Made by a program: the position numbers and the translations under genes
Part shown: positions 58,593-64,000 of the stretch, in pieces
Layout of the letters: every line of letters starts with the position of its first letter
Position numbering within the stretch: position 1 is the first letter of the stretch
Source of the DNA: CAZAQV01 sp964487255
Lineage (GTDB): Bacteria > Myxococcota_A > Polyangia > Polyangiales > CAZAQV01
DNA length: 64,000 nucleotides
Direction of reading: 5' to 3'
Assembly (NCBI GenBank): GCA_964487255.1
Contig: CAZAQV010000003.1
Location: 1-64,000, forward strand
The notes under the pieces: model-generated
Database searches by the model: none
What the model saw: the letters and a program-made list of their open reading frames with translations, nothing else
What the model was told of the DNA's origin: nothing

Positions 58593-59771
58593 ATGCGGAA
58601 ACTTGTGTTGGTTGGTTTTTTTCTTGCTGCGTTGATGGGCTGCTCTGAAACGCACAATTACTATTTCACGGGTTGTGGCGAGGGCGGGGTCCTGCACTCC
58701 GGCGACTACGGTGTGGCGTGTAGCTACGTCGTCGTCGTGACAGGGTTTGAGTGCCCCAGCGAGGTTCCTTACCACAGCGAATTCGACGGCGGACACGTGT
58801 GCTCTTCTGAGCCTATCGATCCGGCGGAGCTTCCACGTGAAATCTGCAACGCCTTCAAAGGAAAGTGCGAGCCGGTCTCACCGGTCGACAGCGGCATGCC
58901 GCCCGACGCCTCAGTCGGCTGCAACGTAACAGCGGACTGCGCCGAGGGCCAGTACTGCAAGGGCGACTGCTCAGCGCTCGGCACTTGCACGGCCATTCCC
59001 AAGGATGCCACTTGTACCGAGGCGGAGGTCGAGTACTGCCTGTGCGACGGAACGCCTGCCTACCACCCCAACGGGTGCGTGTGGGAACGGTACACGCCCG
59101 GCGACAACAGCTGCCGCAACACCGGTACAGAGTGTATGGAGACCGCAGACTGCATGGAAGGCTTCTACTGCGACGGCGATTGCTCGGCACCCGGCACCTG
59201 CACACCGATTCCCGACGTCGACTGCGGCGAGGCGGAGACGCCGTACTGCACCTGCGATGGCGACGCGGCGATCAATTCGAACACCTGCGTCTGGGAGCGC
59301 CACAACCCGGGTGACAACAGTTGCCGCAACACCTCTGGCGAGTGTCAACAGACAGAAGACTGCGCGCAAGGCTACTACTGCAACGGCAATGATTGTTCGA
59401 CGCCCGGCACGTGCACCAAGATTCCAGATGACGCGGTTTGCACGGACGACTTGGCACGCATTTGTCTCTGCGACGGAAGCGTTGTGGAAACATCATCGAC
59501 TTGCGTTTGGGACCGGCACCAACCTGGAGACAATCGGTGTATGAACACAAGTGGCGAGTGCCAGCAGACCGAGGACTGCGCCGAAGGCTACTACTGTAAG
59601 GGCGATTGCTCGGGCCCCGGCATGTGCGCCATCATTCCCGAGGAAGCCTGCCCACCCTCAGCGCCATTTTACTGCGCTTGCGACGGTGAAGTCCGGCAGA
59701 GCACATCCGCGTGCATCTACGACCGACACGACCCCGAAAAGGTGGACACAGAGGAGTGCGGGGGCGTCTGA
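58593..59771 (+). CDS. Lipoprotein with four Cys-rich tandem repeats
   Basis: A 392-residue lipoprotein (FFLAALMGCSETHN). After a short N-terminal domain it has four repeats of roughly 65-70 residues, each of the form DC-x2-G-x-YC-x-G-DCS-x2-GTC-x-IP-x(4-6)-C-x(7)-[CY]-x-C-CDG and, in three of four, V-W-[ED]-R-[HY]-x-PGD-N. The cysteine spacing is conserved, so each repeat is likely a small disulphide-bonded knot, and the protein a stiff surface filament or adhesin. No known family is assigned. Myxobacterial secretomes contain many such proteins. Confidence 0.75.
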   Translation: MRKLVLVGFFLAALMGCSETHNYYFTGCGEGGVLHSGDYGVACSYVVVVTGFECPSEVPYHSEFDGGHVCSSEPIDPAELPREICNAFKGKCEPVSPVDSGMPPDASVGCNVTADCAEGQYCKGDCSALGTCTAIPKDATCTEAEVEYCLCDGTPAYHPNGCVWERYTPGDNSCRNTGTECMETADCMEGFYCDGDCSAPGTCTPIPDVDCGEAETPYCTCDGDAAINSNTCVWERHNPGDNSCRNTSGECQQTEDCAQGYYCNGNDCSTPGTCTKIPDDAVCTDDLARICLCDGSVVETSSTCVWDRHQPGDNRCMNTSGECQQTEDCAEGYYCKGDCSGPGMCAIIPEEACPPSAPFYCACDGEVRQSTSACIYDRHDPEKVDTEECGGV

Positions 59772-59772
59772 C

Positions 59773-59824
59773 CTGGTGCGTGGGAGCGCTACCTAGTGAG
59801 CTGGTGCGCGGCAGCGCTCGCTAG
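59773..59824. repeat. 24-bp near-identical tandem repeat
   Basis: CTGGTGCGTGGGAGCGCTACCTAG at 59773-59796 and CTGGTGCGCGGCAGCGCTCGCTAG at 59801-59824 match at 20 of 24 positions. It lies across the end of the convergent map gene and the space after the Cys-rich lipoprotein; each copy contains the palindrome AGCGCT. It may be a terminator-like duplication. Confidence 0.5.
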
Positions 59825-60678
59825 GCGGCTTTCGCCTCATGAGCAGCGCGAGAAGCGAGCGGCCCGACGTTGGCCCACGGTTTGTCTTCGCTGTTTTTGA
59901 GCAAACGCGGGCGGTCGGTCAGCACTTCAACGCCAGTGCGCGTCACCAACAGCGTGTGCTCAAACTGCGCGCTGAGGCTCCTGTCCGCCGTGAGCGCCGT
60001 CCAACCGTCATCCATGTGCTCGGACTCCCAAGACCCGAGGTTGATCATCGGCTCGATCGTAAAGACCATGCCCTCTTTGAGACGACGACCGCGCCCAGCT
60101 TTGCCGTAATGGGGAATCTGAGGTGGCATGTGAAACTCGCGCCCCACACCATGGCCGACGAAGTCTCGAACCACGGAGCAACCTTGGCCCTCCGCGTACT
60201 CTTGGATTGCCGCCCCGATATCACCGATGCGCGAACCGTGCTTGACAGTGGCGATGGCAAGCTCGAGTGACTTGCGGCAGACCTCTGTCACCTTCTTGGC
60301 CTCCTCGGAGGGCTCACCGACATAGAAGGTCGCGCTCGTATCACCGTGGTAACCATTTTCTGCGGGTAAGTAGCATGTGACATCAACGTTAATGATGTCG
60401 CCAGATTTGAGCTTGTACGGACCTGGAATACCGTGACAGATACACTCATTGACGCTCGTGCACACGCTCTTGGGAAAGGGAGGGTCGCTTCCGTAGTTGA
60501 GCGGTGAGGGATAGGCACCGCGCTCGACAATATACTTGTGGACCAACGTGTTGATCTCGTCGGTCGTCATCCCAACACGAAGGTTGTCGCCCACCATGAC
60601 CAAGGTCTCGGCCGCAAGGCGGCAGGACGCGCGCATGCCATCGAGCTGCTTGCTGTTCATGATCTCGATCGAACCCAT
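59821..60678 (-). CDS. map: Methionine aminopeptidase, type I
   Basis: A 285-residue enzyme removing the initiator methionine from new proteins. The five metal ligands are visible: Asp in IINVDVTCY, Asp in HGDTSATF, His in GHGVGREFHMPP, Glu in FTIEPMIN and Glu in FEHTLLVT. The core CTSVNECICHGIPGPY is typical of type I. Length includes a slightly extended C-terminus. It is transcribed toward the Cys-rich lipoprotein; the AT-rich region at 60679-60753 upstream would hold its promoter. Confidence 0.93.
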   Translation of the reverse strand: MGSIEIMNSKQLDGMRASCRLAAETLVMVGDNLRVGMTTDEINTLVHKYIVERGAYPSPLNYGSDPPFPKSVCTSVNECICHGIPGPYKLKSGDIINVDVTCYLPAENGYHGDTSATFYVGEPSEEAKKVTEVCRKSLELAIATVKHGSRIGDIGAAIQEYAEGQGCSVVRDFVGHGVGREFHMPPQIPHYGKAGRGRRLKEGMVFTIEPMINLGSWESEHMDDGWTALTADRSLSAQFEHTLLVTRTGVEVLTDRPRLLKNSEDKPWANVGPLASRAAHEAKAA

Positions 60679-60753
60679 ATGCCTATGTCTAGCCCGGATA
60701 CAACCAGCGTGCCAACTGCGACAAAAGTGGACAGTGCGACTGTGTCGTCAAGC

Positions 60754-63612
60754 CTACTCGATGTAGATCTCGCCAAGGTCGATGTAGTTCTTTCCTGACT
60801 CATTGGGGTGAAACGACACTGCCTCGCGTCCGTGACGCACGGAAAAGCGAACGCTCATCTTGATCGGGTGGCGAATGCCTGGTGGCACGACGATTTGCAC
60901 TGGGTCGCGGAGCAGCTCGCCACGCTGCCAATCGAATGTTCGATAACGCCCGTTGATGGGGAAATGGTAAGCGTGAAAGTCGTGGTAGCGATAGCCATCG
61001 GGGCCGACAAGGTCCACGTGGATGAGCAGGTTCTTGCGTGTTTCCTCATTGACCCGAAAGTAGAACGTCATCGGAATTCGTTCACCCACCTTCACTCGAC
61101 GTTTAGGGATATCGGCACCAAGAAACTTAAAAATACCTCCGAAGTTCATATCCGCACGGTTGCTGATTTGTTCTGGTAGTGCGTCGAGACGGTGCTTGTC
61201 GACAACCTTGTCTTGGACGTTAGACGCCAGGTGTGTCTGCGACACCCATGAGCGCAAGTAACTCAGCATCTGTTGAGCGCGGTCACGGTCCTCATCCGAA
61301 AGATCATCCTTTTCCTCGGGGTCTTGAATGAGATCGTAGAGCTGAAACATTCCCTCTCGCTGCCACCAAATCAACTTCTCGTGTCCGCGCCGCACGGCTT
61401 TCTGGTCGAAAGGAAACATCCCATCGGGCATCACCTCAGAGAAGATGAGTCGCTTGCGCGCCGCGACCGCCTCACGTGTCATGAGCGGCAGCAAACTCCG
61501 CGCCGGCACGTTCTTCGGAAAGTGAACTTGCGCAAAGTTGAGCATCGTCGGGCCGAGATCCATCAATGCAACCGGTTCCTTCATCCGCTTCGGGTAGACG
61601 CCGGGTACGCGCAACATGAGCACACTCGAAGTTTCCTCTTGATAGAGGCTGCGACTGTGCCCCGTCGTACCGTGCTCGCCAAAGGCCTCTCCATGGTCCG
61701 AAGCTAGAATGACCACCGTGTCGTTGAGAATCCCTCGCGCTGAGAGTTCGTCGAGCAAGCGTCCGACTTGCTCGTCTGCCAGGCGAATCTCGGTGTCGTA
61801 CTTGTCGATCGGGCGGTCGCCGAAACGCGAAGCGGGGCCCCCTTTTAGGTACGGCTCATGCACATTAAATAAGTGGGCCCAGAGAAACCACGGCTTCGCA
61901 CGCTTTGGTGCATCAGACTCGAAAGACGAAGCAGCCAAACTGGCATCGCCCATGCCGCCATCAAGAGCTCCCGAATCCGGCTGCACACCCGCGTCGCCCG
62001 CCACAGTCCGCGGTCTCTGCCCTACTCGGTCCAACAACTCGATGATCTGGTCGGCAACGAAGTCGCGCTTTGAGCGATACGCTCGCCCTTGGATCACATG
62101 TTCAAACCCCTGAAAGAAGCCTTTGACGCGGCGGAAGTAGTCGGTCCCGATCGCAACCCCAGTCGTATAACCGTCCTCACGAAGCAGCTCTGCCACCGTG
62201 ACGTTCTCTTCCAGTAGCGACGGGTAAAGGTACTCCTCACCATAAGCAATCTGTGACGGATAGCGCCCAGTCATCATCGAAGGAATCGAGCGGATCGAAC
62301 GGGACGACTGCGCCGTCACGTCTTCAAAGACGACCGCTTCTTTGGCGAAACGATCGATGCGCGGTGACGTCTCGCGACTTGCCCCAAAGGTTCCCAGGCG
62401 ATCCGGTCGCATCGCATCGACCATGATAAGCAGAATGTTGGGGCGCTCCAGTCCATCCGGAAGCTCGCCGTACTGGCCATCGGACAGGTCGACCACGTCC
62501 ACGTCGTTGTCCCCAGCGAAGCAGTCGCTATCGATGCCGTCACCGGGCAGGTCAATCGCACCGGGGTGGACCTTCGGGTCGGTGTCGTCACAATCGTGAC
62601 CGCCGAAAACAACGCCATACCCATCTTCGTCCCAGTCGCTGGCAACGGTATATCCGCGAACCAGCGATCCGCCGGACACAGATTTCTGCTCGACCAGTGA
62701 TCGCACGCGGTTGCTCTCCCCGTAGGCTAGTGAGGAATGCACAGTCGTCGCTAGCCCAAGCAGCAGTAGGGTAGCCATCCAAATGCGCACGCGGCGGGGC
62801 GTCCCGACCTTGGAGCGTCGCCATGCGTGCAACCACGCCACACACAAATAGAGAAGCAATAGGCCCGGCATCCAGAAAACGTCGAGCGGATCGATGACCT
62901 GGAAGAGCCGCGGTGCAAAAAACAAGATCCCCGCGAGCACGCCGCCTACAAGCAAGACCGTCAGACCCGCCACCCCGATCATGCTCCCCGCGCGCCCCAA
63001 CCTTGGCGCGGCGAGTCTTGCCAGCACGTACACCACCGCGCTCACAACCAAGGCCGCGACGAAGAGCACCGCTACGCCGATTGAGATGGCGATAGCGGCG
63101 AGCACCGGATCGTGAAACGTCGTCGTAATACGGTGCGCAAAGAGACCTGCCCCTACCGCAATCAGCACCAGTGCTGCAAGCATCGCGACGCCCATGGCAA
63201 AACCATCACCACTCGGCTGAACCCAAAGCCAAGGTCGCGCAAAGTTTCGAAACCAAGGTCGCGACCACTCCGCTGCGTCGAGCGAGCGCGCCATCAACGC
63301 CAACACAATGGACGCTGCAAGAAACGGCGGAACAGCCATCGCAAAGATGTGGTAGCCGGCCTCGAGCACATCGACGAACGAATGCCCCGCTTCGCGCCGC
63401 ACGAGACACACGACGATTTCGGCGAGCGCCAGTAAAAACGCCACGAGCACGCCGTTGATCAGATGCGCCGAAAGCCACGGCCAGGCAGCGTCATCACCCA
63501 CCCCCTGCACTTGACGCTTGCTCGTGAGGGCAGCTTCAAGTTCATCACCGGTCTTGCGAAACACGGTAGTATTGTGCCGAAAAGCGGACCCTTTACGATA
63601 GTATTTTTCCAC
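60754..63612 (-). CDS. Membrane sulfatase-like enzyme carrying a MopE-type motif
   Basis: A 952-residue alkaline-phosphatase-superfamily protein. Residues 1-300 contain about seven membrane segments. Residues 326-369 are a MopE-like calcium/copper motif (DWDEDGYGVV, HDCDDTDPKVHPGAIDL, GDGIDSDC). The catalytic domain starts at PNILLIMVDAMRPDRLG (Asp399); the active-site stretch is RSIPSMMTGRYPSQ, with Ser442 in place of the usual Cys/Ser of CxPxR and Met in place of its Arg; VILASDHGEAFGEHG completes the metal site. It probably hydrolyses or transfers sulfate or phospho groups on surface glycans or lipids. Start is the first ATG; the exact N-terminus is uncertain. Confidence 0.8.
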   Translation of the reverse strand: MEKYYRKGSAFRHNTTVFRKTGDELEAALTSKRQVQGVGDDAAWPWLSAHLINGVLVAFLLALAEIVVCLVRREAGHSFVDVLEAGYHIFAMAVPPFLAASIVLALMARSLDAAEWSRPWFRNFARPWLWVQPSGDGFAMGVAMLAALVLIAVGAGLFAHRITTTFHDPVLAAIAISIGVAVLFVAALVVSAVVYVLARLAAPRLGRAGSMIGVAGLTVLLVGGVLAGILFFAPRLFQVIDPLDVFWMPGLLLLYLCVAWLHAWRRSKVGTPRRVRIWMATLLLLGLATTVHSSLAYGESNRVRSLVEQKSVSGGSLVRGYTVASDWDEDGYGVVFGGHDCDDTDPKVHPGAIDLPGDGIDSDCFAGDNDVDVVDLSDGQYGELPDGLERPNILLIMVDAMRPDRLGTFGASRETSPRIDRFAKEAVVFEDVTAQSSRSIRSIPSMMTGRYPSQIAYGEEYLYPSLLEENVTVAELLREDGYTTGVAIGTDYFRRVKGFFQGFEHVIQGRAYRSKRDFVADQIIELLDRVGQRPRTVAGDAGVQPDSGALDGGMGDASLAASSFESDAPKRAKPWFLWAHLFNVHEPYLKGGPASRFGDRPIDKYDTEIRLADEQVGRLLDELSARGILNDTVVILASDHGEAFGEHGTTGHSRSLYQEETSSVLMLRVPGVYPKRMKEPVALMDLGPTMLNFAQVHFPKNVPARSLLPLMTREAVAARKRLIFSEVMPDGMFPFDQKAVRRGHEKLIWWQREGMFQLYDLIQDPEEKDDLSDEDRDRAQQMLSYLRSWVSQTHLASNVQDKVVDKHRLDALPEQISNRADMNFGGIFKFLGADIPKRRVKVGERIPMTFYFRVNEETRKNLLIHVDLVGPDGYRYHDFHAYHFPINGRYRTFDWQRGELLRDPVQIVVPPGIRHPIKMSVRFSVRHGREAVSFHPNESGKNYIDLGEIYIE

Positions 63613-63652
63613 CTCCGCCGCTGGACCACGAAGCGAGCAAATCTACCCCTGC

Positions 63653-64000
63653 ATGCGTCAAAACTCCTCGATCACCGCCACGATGCCCGTTTTGTGGGTT
63701 GCCGCTCTCGCCACGGCCTTCGTGTATTGGCTGCCGGCTTGGTGGGCTCCGGACAAGACGGGGTTCGGTGATTGGCAGCAGTTCCTACACCAATGGGAAG
63801 CGGCCCGTATCGCCATCGTTCGCTACGGCGAATGGCCAAAATGGAACCCTTACCATTGTGGCGGCGTCATGCTTTGGGGTGACCCACAAGCCCAAGCATA
63901 CTCACCACTGTTTCCGCTTGCATTCGTCATCGGCAGCAACCTCGCACTTAAACTCTCGATGACCCTCCACATGGCCGTAGGGCTCGTGGGTATGTTCTTG
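63653..64000 (+). CDS. N-terminus of a polytopic membrane protein, cut by window edge
   Basis: From ATG 63653 an open frame of 116 codons runs to the last base of the window without a stop. It has a first membrane segment (VLWVAALATAFVYWLPAWW), then the loop FGDWQQFLHQWEAARIAIVR, YGEWPKWNPYHCGGVMLWGD, and a second segment (LFPLAFVIGSNLALKLSM). A GDW-x(n)-R-x4-YG-x-WP-x-WNPY-x-C-G-G pattern is typical of YfhO/PMT-like membrane glycosyltransferase or polysaccharide-related proteins. It is divergent from the sulfatase-like gene with about 40 bp between starts. Confidence 0.7.
   Translation, partial: MRQNSSITATMPVLWVAALATAFVYWLPAWWAPDKTGFGDWQQFLHQWEAARIAIVRYGEWPKWNPYHCGGVMLWGDPQAQAYSPLFPLAFVIGSNLALKLSMTLHMAVGLVGMFL

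Overview
The window is GC-rich DNA from a delta-proteobacterium-like genome, most likely Myxococcota (Polyangia-type) or a close relative. Pointers are the very many secreted lipoproteins with Asp/Ser/Thr/Ala-rich linkers, a MopE-type calcium motif, an MglA-like protein, a MoxR-DUF58-VWA operon, FG-GAP and NHL propellers, and eukaryote-like secreted modules (somatomedin B, fibrinogen-like). No 16S gene is present, so this placement is inference from gene content only.

Layout. 1-11.1 kb looks like a decayed accessory region. It holds three genes broken by in-frame stops (one an RHS/YD-repeat protein), a SUFU-family protein, a methyltransferase, a lipoprotein, an exact 270-bp tandem duplication full of small hairpins, an acyl carrier protein, a JmjC-type oxygenase, an IS630 remnant, a polymorphic-toxin tip with its probable immunity gene, and a fragment of a REP-associated transposase. 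A 76-bp diverged direct repeat lies on both sides of an FG-GAP gene. The region ends at tRNA-Glu (11103-11175); a 14-bp exact copy of part of the tRNA 3' half lies about 1 kb away and may be an old attachment site.

11.3-25.7 kb is a starch/maltodextrin locus. It encodes 4-alpha-glucanotransferase (malQ), an ABC importer (malG, a fused malE-malF, malK) on the minus strand, and on the plus strand a debranching-enzyme lipoprotein, an outer-membrane barrel resembling maltoporin, and an alpha-amylase lipoprotein with a C-terminal starch-binding domain. The amylase reading frame is broken at an A9 run. An esterase with a starch-binding-like N domain closes the locus. Together these would cut starch outside the cell, pass maltodextrins through the outer membrane, import them and process them in the cytoplasm.

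25.8-43.4 kb is mixed: greB, PBP4 (dacB), an oligopeptide-type binding protein, an epimerase/GNAT pair, MFS and AI-2E-family transporters, a PLP decarboxylase, an MglA-like protein that has lost its P-loop, a DUF985 cupin, and many lipoproteins. 43.7-52.4 kb is a tightly coupled five-gene operon (Gln/Gly-repeat coiled-coil membrane protein, MoxR ATPase, DUF58, two VWA membrane proteins). 52.5-64 kb holds lipoproteins, an ApaH-like phosphatase, a Rieske protein, a hybrid histidine kinase with an ethylene-receptor-like sensor, a putative HTH protein, methionine aminopeptidase, a membrane sulfatase-like enzyme carrying a MopE motif, and the start of a polytopic membrane protein cut by the window edge.
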